Shown one piece after another: positions 36,527-43,836 of a stretch of 43,836 nucleotides of DNA. The position numbers and the translations under genes were made by a program. The notes beneath the pieces were generated by a model. That model saw only the letters and a list, made by a program, of their open reading frames with translations, searched no databases and was not told the origin of the DNA. Numbering within the stretch: position 1 is the first letter of the stretch; each line of letters begins with the position of its first letter. Source of the DNA: a virus; IMG/VR virus record IMGVR_UViG_3300008450_000085, positions 1-43,836 of that record. One strand, given 5' to 3'.

Positions 36527-36940
36527 ATGGCATTTAATCATGGGTCAAAGGCAAGTTTTTCAGTCAATGACGGCACAAGCCTTCGGGATTTGTCGTCGTA
36601 TCTGACGAGCGTGTCGTTCCCGCAGACGGTTGATACCGCGGAAGTTTCTGCTCTCGGCAATACTTCTAAGGCATATATCGTAGGTCTGCGCGATTCCACT
36701 ATCAGCATTGAGGGGATTTACGACCCGACGGCTGATGGCTACTTGAACACGACGGCTGGTCTTACCACCGCCACCGCGTTTGAGTATTTCCCGAACGGCA
36801 CACCAGTCGGCGGCACGAAGCCAAAGTTTTCAGGCAACTGCATTCTTACTTCGTACGAGGTCGCAACGCCCGTTGACGGCGCGGCAACCTTCACCGCTGA
36901 ATTTCAGGTTTCGGGCGCAGTTACGCGCGCGGTAGCCTAA
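36527..36940 (+). CDS. Major tail protein B, paralogue without extension
   Basis: 137 residues, AAGGAG upstream. FNHGSKASFSVNDGTSLRDL, VDTAEVSALGNTSKAYIVGL and STISIEGIYD correspond to protein A. It ends with VDGAATFTAEFQVSGAVT. It may form most of the tube, with A incorporated as a decorated minority, or the reverse. The second copy lacks the surface domain. Confidence 0.7.
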   Translation: MAFNHGSKASFSVNDGTSLRDLSSYLTSVSFPQTVDTAEVSALGNTSKAYIVGLRDSTISIEGIYDPTADGYLNTTAGLTTATAFEYFPNGTPVGGTKPKFSGNCILTSYEVATPVDGAATFTAEFQVSGAVTRAVA

Positions 36941-36970
36941 ACAAACATCACCAACTAAGGGGGAACTATC

Positions 36971-37330
36971 ATGGCTGAACTTACTAAGGTACTTACGGCG
37001 GCAGAACTTCTTGCATTTACGGAGTTGCCGACGGAGCAGTTTGAGTTGCCCAACTCAGGCGGCGTAATCGTTATTCGCGGTCTGCGTAAGTCTGAACAAA
37101 TGGATTTGCGCAAGAAGGCGCAGCAGGCAGACGGCTCATTCAATGAAAATGCGCTTGAGATTGGAATGCTTGCCGCAGGGATTGAGGAGCCAAAGTTTAC
37201 AGAGGAGCAGATTAGCCAACTCGCGCATTTGAGCGCAGGTGTCTATGACAGCATTCTGCTGCGCATTGCTGAACTTTCAGGAACGGGGGCTAACGCGGTA
37301 AAGCGCGCCGAAAAGTCGTTTCGTTCTTGA
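36971..37330 (+). CDS. Tail assembly chaperone G
   Basis: 119 residues. VLTAAELLAFTELPTEQFEL, GVIVIRGLRKSEQMDLRKK and a helical second half are typical of tail assembly chaperone G proteins located between the tail-tube and tape-measure genes. A frame-shifted extension (37329-37499) supplies the T domain. TGA at 37328-37330 ends the unshifted form. Confidence 0.75.
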   Translation: MAELTKVLTAAELLAFTELPTEQFELPNSGGVIVIRGLRKSEQMDLRKKAQQADGSFNENALEIGMLAAGIEEPKFTEEQISQLAHLSAGVYDSILLRIAELSGTGANAVKRAEKSFRS

Positions 37331-37499
37331 TAACGATTTAAGGTTCGTTTTCCGCCTAGCCCAAGACCTAGGCAAAACGGTAGAAGAATTACTCGCAACA
37401 CTCTCTGGAAACGAGTATACTCATTGGGTCGCTTACTACACTTTAGAGGCGAAGGAACAGGAGCGAGCAAGTAAGATAAAAGGCAGGGGTCGTAAGTGA
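37302..37499 (+). CDS. Tail chaperone T domain, expressed by frameshift from G
   Basis: The frame beginning at 37302 stays open to TGA 37497-37499 and encodes LDNDLRFVFRLAQDLGKTVE, continuing ELLATLSGNEYTHWVAYYTL, the T-domain pattern of phage GT chaperones. There is no start codon with a site. Relative to G the shift is +1 (equivalently -2). A UCU-UGA site at 37325-37330 resembles the prfB +1 shift site; CGAAAAG at 37309-37315 is a candidate for -2. A full GT product would be about 175 residues. Confidence 0.7.
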   Translation, partial: SAPKSRFVLDNDLRFVFRLAQDLGKTVEELLATLSGNEYTHWVAYYTLEAKEQERASKIKGRGRK

Positions 37500-40327
37500 C
37501 GGGTAAAGAAGCCGCAAGGCTATTCGTAACAGTCGGGGCGGATACTTCGTCGTTTACAAACGGCATGCGCCAAGTTCAGGGAAGCCTGAATCAGACAGCG
37601 GGCGCAGTCAATAACACGATGGGCATGTTCAAGCAATTCGCCCTCGGTCAAATCGTCGGCACCTATGCCTTGCAAGGGCTGAACGCGGCGCTCGGCTTTG
37701 CAAAAGACTCCATAATTGGCTTTAACGCCAACTTGGAGCAGGCAAATATCGGCTTTACTACGATGCTCGGCAGCGCCGAGGCTGCGACGAAAATGCTGGA
37801 CGACCTCAAGAAGTTTGCCGCAGCAACGCCGTTCCGCTTTGAGGGGCTACTAGACTCGTCCAAGCGACTGCTCGCCATGGGCTACACCGCTGAGCAAATT
37901 ATTCCAGTAATGCGGACAGTAGGAGATGCCGTCGCAGGTCTAGGCGCAGGCGAAGAAGGCATTCAGCGCGCAACTTACGCACTCGGACAAATGAAAACTG
38001 CTGGTCGCGTACTCTCGCAAGACATGATGCAGTTGACTAGCCTCGGCGTTCCTGCGTGGGATTATCTTGCTCAAGCAATTGGCAAAACGACGCCAGAAAT
38101 TCGTAAGATGGTTGAACAGGGGCTTATCCCAGCCGAGGTCGGCATTAACGCAATCATGGCGGGAATGGAAAAAGACTTTGGCGGCTTGATGGCAAAGCAG
38201 GCGCAAACGTTTACAGGCGCGCTGAGCAACATCTCCGATATGTTGCAGCAAATTGTGGCGAATGGCTTTGAGCCGTTCTTCACCGAGGTCAGTAAAGCAG
38301 CCGTTGCCCTTGCTACGTTCCTGCAATCTTCTCAGGGCTTAGAAATGATGAGAAATCTGCGGAATATCGTCGGGCAAGTCGTTGACGTAATGAAAACAAT
38401 TATTCCGACCGTCGCTGGCGTCGTCGGCTCATTCGTAGGCTTCATTGCAGCGAACCCAATTATTTTGCAAGTAGTTGCCGCGCTTATCGGTCTACGCGTT
38501 GCGCTAGTAGGGCTATCTATCATCACAGGCGTTATCAATATGATTCGCACACTTGCTGCCGTTATGGGCGCCGTACGTGCAGCGTTTCTCGTAGGCGGCG
38601 CTGTTCAAGGTTTCACGACGTTAATGATGGCGCTCGCACCTACCCTCGTCGCTGCTACGGCAGGATTTAGCGGGGCGGCGGCTGCTGTTGGCGCATTTAC
38701 GATTGCACTTCTCGCTAACCCAATTACTTGGATTGTCCTTGCAGTAGTAGGCGTTACTGCCGCAATCGTGACGCTCGGCAGCGCGTTTGATACTTCAGCC
38801 GAACAAGCAAAACGTTCGGCGGAGATGACGACTGACTCATGGAAAGAAACCCATCGCTATTTGACGGGGTATAACGGTGCAGCAGTCCTAGAGGCAAGCA
38901 AAGCAGGCGGCGCGTACGGCACGTCATATGCCGCAGGCGTTACAGGTACGGGACCAGCCCAATACGCCGCTGGCAGTTATATCGCAGGCGAAGCAGGGCG
39001 CGGGCTAAAGGAAACGGGCGTTCCAGCCGCTGCCGCAGCAGGTCAAGCCGTCGGCGCTACGTTTGGCAAAGAAATGCAGTCTGCTGCAATGGTTGCATTC
39101 CGCGCTGGAGAAAAAGACATTTCAGGCAGCGCGACCGATACGGCGAAGACGTGGCAGCAGGCTCTTGAAGAAGCCATTAAAAATATGAACATGGGCAACG
39201 CAAACGCTGCTGTGGGTAAAAAAGTTAAAGAAGCATTTAGTATTAACCCAGCCGTATTGCGCGATACGCTCATGGCGGGAATTGGTGGCGTTTCAAGTGG
39301 CTTAAAGGGTATTGCCAACGGAGCGATTAATAACCTATATCGCGCTGGGGTGAGCGACAAATTCGCTGCGACCCTAAAGCCAAAGGGCAAGGCGATTTAT
39401 CAAGGATTCGTAGACCTTAAAGCCGCGATGGTGCAAGGCGCTCAGGAAGCCGTGAACGCCGCCAAGAGTAAATTGCAAAGCCTGCAAGCCGTTCTAGACG
39501 ACCTAAAGCAGAAGATGAGGTCGTATGCAGAAGACATTAAAGATAGCCTGATGAGTAGTGTCGGGCTGCGACAAATCAGTATGGCAGAAGAGTTTGACGA
39601 ACTTGCTACGCGAGTAATTAGTAGTGTTACAACGATTAAGAACGGAATTGCAAAAACAGTGGCGCAAATTAGCATGAAGCCCATTTTGAAAGATGCAGGA
39701 TATGTAGTAGACCAATTTAAGCAGCGCGTAGATAAAATGAAGGCGTTTATCACTAATTTGCAATCACTCCGAGCAGCGGGACTTAATGCCACGGTTATTA
39801 AAGACATTATTTCTATGGGTGCTGAGGAGGGCGGCGCGATGGCAGCAGCACTTGCGCAGGGAGGCAAGGCTTCTATTGACCAACTTAACGCATTGCAAAA
39901 AGAAGCGAGCGCAATGGCGGGCGTATTTGGAAGCATGATGGGAACAGATGAATTCGGTGCGCAAATTTCAGCAGCAGAGGCAGCGGTTAAGAAGCAACAG
40001 AAAAAGGTCGGAGCCGCGGAAGGTGCCCTTGCTGAGGCTATAGGCTTTGACCCAATTGCGGCAACTGAAGAAGCGCTTGCTAATTTGAAAAAGGGTACGG
40101 GTAAAAGCACTGGCACTAAAAAAACGACGACTGCGACAACCACAACTACCAACAATGCCCCTGCGGTAACGGTATCAAATCTCAATATCTCACTGCCAAC
40201 ATTTGCTGGCTATGGCGCAGGCGAACAGGCGCAAGAACGCATGATGGCAGCACGAGTGGCGGCTGAGGTCGCTAAGGCACTGTCCAAGATAACCGTAGTT
40301 GCCAATAACGGGTACGTTCTCAGATAA
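37496..40327 (+). CDS. Tape measure protein
   Basis: 943 residues from GTG 37496, which overlaps the T-domain stop. N-terminal RLFVTVGADTSSFTNGMRQV and GFNANLEQANIGFTTMLGSA, then AAATPFRFEGLLDSSKRLLA, are the phage tail-length tape-measure (TP901-type) motif. Hydrophobic segments lie near 305-350 and 375-430. A Thr-rich linker precedes the C-terminal end. By about 0.15 nm per residue a tail near 140 nm is predicted. It is exported to the cell on infection. Confidence 0.88.
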   Translation: MTGKEAARLFVTVGADTSSFTNGMRQVQGSLNQTAGAVNNTMGMFKQFALGQIVGTYALQGLNAALGFAKDSIIGFNANLEQANIGFTTMLGSAEAATKMLDDLKKFAAATPFRFEGLLDSSKRLLAMGYTAEQIIPVMRTVGDAVAGLGAGEEGIQRATYALGQMKTAGRVLSQDMMQLTSLGVPAWDYLAQAIGKTTPEIRKMVEQGLIPAEVGINAIMAGMEKDFGGLMAKQAQTFTGALSNISDMLQQIVANGFEPFFTEVSKAAVALATFLQSSQGLEMMRNLRNIVGQVVDVMKTIIPTVAGVVGSFVGFIAANPIILQVVAALIGLRVALVGLSIITGVINMIRTLAAVMGAVRAAFLVGGAVQGFTTLMMALAPTLVAATAGFSGAAAAVGAFTIALLANPITWIVLAVVGVTAAIVTLGSAFDTSAEQAKRSAEMTTDSWKETHRYLTGYNGAAVLEASKAGGAYGTSYAAGVTGTGPAQYAAGSYIAGEAGRGLKETGVPAAAAAGQAVGATFGKEMQSAAMVAFRAGEKDISGSATDTAKTWQQALEEAIKNMNMGNANAAVGKKVKEAFSINPAVLRDTLMAGIGGVSSGLKGIANGAINNLYRAGVSDKFAATLKPKGKAIYQGFVDLKAAMVQGAQEAVNAAKSKLQSLQAVLDDLKQKMRSYAEDIKDSLMSSVGLRQISMAEEFDELATRVISSVTTIKNGIAKTVAQISMKPILKDAGYVVDQFKQRVDKMKAFITNLQSLRAAGLNATVIKDIISMGAEEGGAMAAALAQGGKASIDQLNALQKEASAMAGVFGSMMGTDEFGAQISAAEAAVKKQQKKVGAAEGALAEAIGFDPIAATEEALANLKKGTGKSTGTKKTTTATTTTTNNAPAVTVSNLNISLPTFAGYGAGEQAQERMMAARVAAEVAKALSKITVVANNGYVLR

Positions 40328-41844
40328 TGGCAATTCAGACGCTCCGACCGAATGCAACCGTTAGCGGTGCTGGCAACTTCACCTTAACGGGTGGTGCAGG
40401 TTCCGCCCATGCAACGCTAAACGATAATTCCGACGCAACGTTTCTTGCTAATGCGACATCAGGCGTCGCCACCCTAGTTCTTGATAATGGCACCTATACG
40501 GCGACATCAACGGATACGTTCCGCCGCGTACGAGTACGGGCGCGCGTCCTTTCTCCGACGGTTGAAGGGCGAGTCAATATCAACCTTGGTGCGCGGCAAG
40601 CGGGTGTCGTCAAGTATTTGGCTGCGCTTTCTATTCGCGGGCAGTATGCCTCCATTACAACCCTAACAGGCGCGTGGCTTTCCGTATCACCATTTGGCTC
40701 GGCATGGACGCAAGATGATATTGACTCAATCCGAGTCCAAATTACGGAGTACGAAACTGGAGCGAACGATACAAATATCTATGAAATTTACGTTGACGCG
40801 GATATCGCGACTCAGCCAATCACCTCCGTAACCTCTCCGACTGGAACGGTAACAGATACCGCGAAACCTGAAGTCGCATTTACATATACTGACCCTGATG
40901 CCACAGACGAACAGGCGTTTTATCAGGTTAAGATTTTTACTGCCGCGCAATACGGCATCGTTGGGTTTGACCCTAGCAATTCACCTGACAGTTACGATAG
41001 CGGCACCGTATCCTCTACCGACCAAACGCACGCAATTACTTCATACTTGGACAACGCCACTTATCGGGCGTACGCTCGCGTGGGTAAAAGCCTTGGCGGT
41101 GCTACATTTTGGAGCGAATGGGCGTTTTCAGGCTTCGTCCTGAACGTAACGCGTCCAACCGCGCCGACCCTTACCTCGTCATGGTCGGAAGGCAATAGCA
41201 GGGCAACCTTGACCGTTACGGGAACGGCGGTCGTCGGTTTTGACTATCAATACTTTGAGTTGGAGCGAAGCGTAGACGGGGGCACTACATATGAAACGGT
41301 GCGAGGCGGCGACGAACTTTATCCCGACGTTTCGTTCGCGGCATCTGCGTACGACTACGAAGTAAAGCGCGGCATTACCGCCAAGTATCGCGCCCGAAGT
41401 ATTGGCATCACAGGTACCGCTTCGGCAAACTCTGCCTACAGCACCGTAAGCAATCTTGCAATTACTTCTGATAGTAAGTTTTGGTTGAAAGCGGTTAGCA
41501 CGCCTGCGCTGAATTACGGCGCAGCGACGGTCTTGAATAGGCTCGGAATTACGGTAGAAGAAAATCTCGGCGTGTATCGTCCAATTGGGCGCACGCTTCC
41601 AATCGTCGTTTCTGGGACGATTAGCGGCTCAGACGGGCAGTTAGAAATCGTGACTACGACTAGTGCGGCATGGGATGCCGTGTATGCCCTTTCTGTTTAC
41701 CAGTACACCGTATTGCTCCAAGAGCCGACAAATGACCAAAAATACGTTCGTTTTATTAGTAGGGACTGGGAGGAGCAGTTGGTTGGTGCTATTAAACAGC
41801 GCATTTTGCGAATTAACTACGTTCAAGTAAATGCGGATGAATAG
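40327..41844 (+). CDS. Minor tail protein with beta-sandwich/FN3-like repeats
   Basis: 505 residues. The N-terminal domain (NFTLTGGAGSAHATLNDNSD) is beta-rich. Central segments (TDTAKPEVAFTYTDPDATDE and HAITSYLDNATYRAYARVGK) have the pattern of fibronectin type III repeats. The C-terminal part contains LNYGAATVLNRLGITVEENL and a SRDWEEQLVGA tail. It probably forms the tail-tip baseplate or a side fibre. TAATG overlap with the tape measure. Confidence 0.65.
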   Translation: MAIQTLRPNATVSGAGNFTLTGGAGSAHATLNDNSDATFLANATSGVATLVLDNGTYTATSTDTFRRVRVRARVLSPTVEGRVNINLGARQAGVVKYLAALSIRGQYASITTLTGAWLSVSPFGSAWTQDDIDSIRVQITEYETGANDTNIYEIYVDADIATQPITSVTSPTGTVTDTAKPEVAFTYTDPDATDEQAFYQVKIFTAAQYGIVGFDPSNSPDSYDSGTVSSTDQTHAITSYLDNATYRAYARVGKSLGGATFWSEWAFSGFVLNVTRPTAPTLTSSWSEGNSRATLTVTGTAVVGFDYQYFELERSVDGGTTYETVRGGDELYPDVSFAASAYDYEVKRGITAKYRARSIGITGTASANSAYSTVSNLAITSDSKFWLKAVSTPALNYGAATVLNRLGITVEENLGVYRPIGRTLPIVVSGTISGSDGQLEIVTTTSAAWDAVYALSVYQYTVLLQEPTNDQKYVRFISRDWEEQLVGAIKQRILRINYVQVNADE

Positions 41845-41846
41845 CC

Positions 41847-43232
41847 GTGTACAAAACAAGCCAACAGTATAAAGAGGCAATTAGGCAAAGCCACCGCACT
41901 ACCACAATTGCAGAGGTGTTTGACCCTAACGGGGCAAAATTACTGACTTTGTACCCGCACGACGGGTCGGTTTTAGTTGACAGTAATGCGAGGGTTCGCA
42001 GAAGCCTGCAACTCTCTCTTGCCGCACCGCGCCCGATTCTCGTAAGTACGGACTCTGCATTCGTGTATAGCCAGATTGCCGTCGCATATGCAACCTACAA
42101 TGCATTAGCAGCCGCGTATGCAAACTACGGGCAAGCAGCCGTATCTGGAAATATTACGACGACGGTCGTAGACCCTGGCATTGTTCCTGATAACGCAGCA
42201 GATGCGCTGTTGCCCTACGGCAATGAAATTAAAGTTAGCCGAGGTGTAGAGGTTACTATTCCTAATCCTTTGACCTATGCAGAGATTGTTAGCAACTACG
42301 CAACATATAACGCGCTTGGTGCCATTGTTACTTATGGGCAACTTAAAACGACTAACCGAGGCACGACAGCGTTTGAAATGATTCCACTTGGCGTGTTCGT
42401 CATCACTGAAGTGTCATTTCAGGAAGCCGACGGCGGCATACAGGTACAGATTGCTGCCGTTGACCGCAGCATCAAAGTTTCTCGCGCCAAGTTAACTGAT
42501 ATTTATCAAATTACCTCTGGAACTAACGCAGGAACGGCAATTGCTGAACTGCTGCAAAATAGATACCCCGATATTGCTTTGTCGTTTAGCGATACTGCCG
42601 CGACCTTGAATGCAACCTATTTAGGTTCGGATACGAGTAGCGACCCATGGGCAGACGCGCAAGATATTGCGCAATCGGTCGGCATGCGGCTTTACTTTGA
42701 TGCTAATGGTATTTGCGTACTAGAGCCGCAACGCGACTACCTCAACGTAACTCCCGACGCCTCATATCAAGACGGAGAACTTAACGTGGTTACGGACGTT
42801 TCGCGGCGCATTAGCGTGCAGGATACATACAACGCAGTAATCGTGGCAGGAGAAGGCTCAGGAAACACCAGTAGCATTTTCAGAGGTGAAGCGTACGATG
42901 ATGACCCTGCAAGCCCGACCTACCGCTACGGAAAGTACGGCATCGTTCCGTATTATTACTCGTCTCCAAATATCGTAACCGCTGCGCAGGCTGCAAACAC
43001 CGCCGAGTCGCTTTTGCTACAATTGCGCGGGGCGACAGAGGAAATTGCATGGACAAATATTAGTGATGCCTCGCTTGACGTAGAAGACGTGGTGCGGTTA
43101 ACTAACGCAGGCACAAAAGTAGACCAAGTGCTTGTAGTAGACTCGTACACGTTACCGCTACAGCCCGACCAGCCCATGTCGGCTCGGGCACGGCTCGTTA
43201 GGACACTTGCAGGGGAGGCGCTCGGGGCATGA
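41847..43232 (+). CDS. Minor tail / baseplate protein, DUF5047-like
   Basis: 461 residues from GTG 41847. YKEAIRQSHRTTTIAEVFDP begins the pattern of DUF5047 tail-tip proteins, followed by beta-rich structural domains. A 20-residue repeat-like pair (YATYNALAAAYANYGQ and YATYNALGAIVTYGQ) lies in the first half. The C-terminus has SLDVEDVVRLTNAG and PLQPDQPMSARA. It likely forms the hub linking tube and fibres. Confidence 0.65.
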   Translation: MYKTSQQYKEAIRQSHRTTTIAEVFDPNGAKLLTLYPHDGSVLVDSNARVRRSLQLSLAAPRPILVSTDSAFVYSQIAVAYATYNALAAAYANYGQAAVSGNITTTVVDPGIVPDNAADALLPYGNEIKVSRGVEVTIPNPLTYAEIVSNYATYNALGAIVTYGQLKTTNRGTTAFEMIPLGVFVITEVSFQEADGGIQVQIAAVDRSIKVSRAKLTDIYQITSGTNAGTAIAELLQNRYPDIALSFSDTAATLNATYLGSDTSSDPWADAQDIAQSVGMRLYFDANGICVLEPQRDYLNVTPDASYQDGELNVVTDVSRRISVQDTYNAVIVAGEGSGNTSSIFRGEAYDDDPASPTYRYGKYGIVPYYYSSPNIVTAAQAANTAESLLLQLRGATEEIAWTNISDASLDVEDVVRLTNAGTKVDQVLVVDSYTLPLQPDQPMSARARLVRTLAGEALGA

Positions 43233-43468
43233 GTACAAGAACTGTAGACCAGTTTATCAGGGCGCTCTCAAAAACCGCCGAGTCGCCACGCCTGCACTAT
43301 GGCGTAATTGTCTCCGCCGCCGCAGGGACGGCGACCATTAGGGTATCAGGCGGCACAACGGAAGTCACGGGAGTGCGGTACCTCGCTGACGTTACCCCCA
43401 CCGCGGGAAATGTCTGTGTGATATTATCCCAAGGAAGCGACCTCCTCATCATCGGTACATTGACCTAG
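43229..43468 (+). CDS. Small tail-tip protein
   Basis: 79 residues, ATGA overlap with the baseplate gene. The segment LHYGVIVSAAAGTATIRVSG, then a VTGVRYLADVTPTAGN loop, is an OB-fold-like or spike-type beta pattern of small tail-tip proteins. It ends LIIGTLT. Role inferred from position and the length. Confidence 0.6.
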   Translation: MSTRTVDQFIRALSKTAESPRLHYGVIVSAAAGTATIRVSGGTTEVTGVRYLADVTPTAGNVCVILSQGSDLLIIGTLT

Positions 43469-43475
43469 GAGAAAG

Positions 43476-43836
43476 ATGCCAACGACAGCAAAAGGGCTAC
43501 GGTATCCATCGGGGACAGATGCCCCCGATATTGCTGCCGACCTTGCAGAACTCGCCTCAGACGTTGACGCCCTCATCGGCAACACGCCGCTCATGACGAA
43601 AGGCGATCTGCTTGCCTACTCTACGGCTGAAACGCGGCTCGCAGTTAGCGCTACTAACGGTGACGCATTAATTGCCGACTCAACGCAGGCAACAGGGCTG
43701 CGATGGGGAAACCCCGATTTAGCAGGAGGTTGGGAGTTAATTGGCACCGTTATTACCCAAGGAGCAAACACGGTTGAGTTTACGGGAATTTCAGGGTATC
43801 AGACCCTTCGGGTTCACATGCGCTATTCTGATACTG
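43476..43836 (+). CDS. Tail-fibre-like protein 1, 5' part (continues at 3-515)
   Basis: Start at ATG 43476 with TAGGAGAAAG upstream. It begins MPTTAKGLRYPSGTDAPDI, the same fibre N-terminal pattern as the next two genes, with a MTKGDLLAYST and a DALIADSTQATGL segment. It is cut by the contig end and continues from position 3 after removing the 114-bp overlap. Confidence 0.85.
   Translation, partial: MPTTAKGLRYPSGTDAPDIAADLAELASDVDALIGNTPLMTKGDLLAYSTAETRLAVSATNGDALIADSTQATGLRWGNPDLAGGWELIGTVITQGANTVEFTGISGYQTLRVHMRYSDT
43723..43836. repeat. Contig-end overlap, right copy
   Basis: Identical to bases 1-114; see the left copy. Removal of one copy closes the circle without changing any frame. 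Confidence 0.95.

Noticed and set aside
39442-40185. A 247-residue minus-strand frame within the tape-measure gene
   Set aside because: Antisense shadow of the tape-measure coding frame, with no site and low-complexity composition.
1-43836. CRISPR array, tRNA genes, integrase or attachment site
   Set aside because: No regularly spaced repeats, no tRNA-like cloverleaf noticed, and no recombinase motif in any convincing frame. Absence is by reading only; a tRNAscan or HMM search was not possible.

Overview
The window is a complete tailed-phage genome of siphovirus type, assembled as a circular contig. The first 114 bases (1-114) recur exactly as the last 114 (43723-43836), and a tail-fibre gene starting at 43476 reads in frame across the junction to 515. 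The non-redundant length is therefore 43,722 bp. The host is bacterial: strong AGGAGG ribosome-binding sites and sigma70-like promoters. It cannot be named from sequence. An LLH-type holin, a C39-like lysis peptidase and an SPP1-type portal lean weakly towards a Gram-positive-type (e.g. aquatic actinobacterial) host. I see no integrase, tRNA, CRISPR array or DNA polymerase.

Layout. 1-5210 (+): end of the tail-fibre cluster, then lysis genes (C39-like peptidase, coiled-coil membrane protein, LLH-like holin) and a metallophosphoesterase. 5284-5980 (-): two small genes, the only minus-strand operon. 5981-6455: divergent control region with promoters on both strands and short repeats. 6456-9603: small early genes, many with Cys-rich zinc-finger-like motifs. 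9682-14391: recombination and replication (Cas4-like nuclease, Sak4-like ATPase, SSB, replisome organiser, DnaC-like loader, RusA, a secreted double-psi barrel protein, HNH). 14392-18326: second control region and another early block. 18394-23712: a 7-deazaguanine DNA-modification module. 23714-37499: packaging, head and head-tail genes. 37496-43836: tape measure and tail tip/fibre genes.

The most interesting part is 18394-23712. Two tandem ParB-domain proteins come first. The C-terminal region of the first carries motifs (LGYSVPSSYGGT, HLLGGSP) suggestive of a DpdA/TGT-like DNA-guanine transglycosylase. The second is a diverged paralogue lacking those motifs. A 35-nt element closely matching a preQ1-I riboswitch (20754-20788) then precedes an overlapping operon: YhhQ-type queuosine-precursor transporter, complete QueF nitrile reductase, GNAT acetyltransferase, QueC, and a GP88-like Cys protein. 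FolE, QueD and QueE are absent, so substrate must come from the host or by import. The simplest reading is a phage that makes preQ1 and puts it, perhaps further acylated, into its own DNA, with preQ1-dependent feedback on the supply genes.

Transcription signals are unusually legible. Five promoters on both strands share TGGAAC, exactly 17 bp, then a TATAAT-like hexamer, and each is followed almost at the predicted start site by an RNA hairpin and then a Shine-Dalgarno. A sixth has the same layout with a TTGAAG -35 box. Other points: a head protein with an ADP-ribosyltransferase-like domain lies in frame behind a single TGA after the MuF gene; the tail-chaperone pair needs a +1 or -2 frameshift; the terminase genes overlap by 158 bp; and a 21-residue gene sits between head-tail genes.
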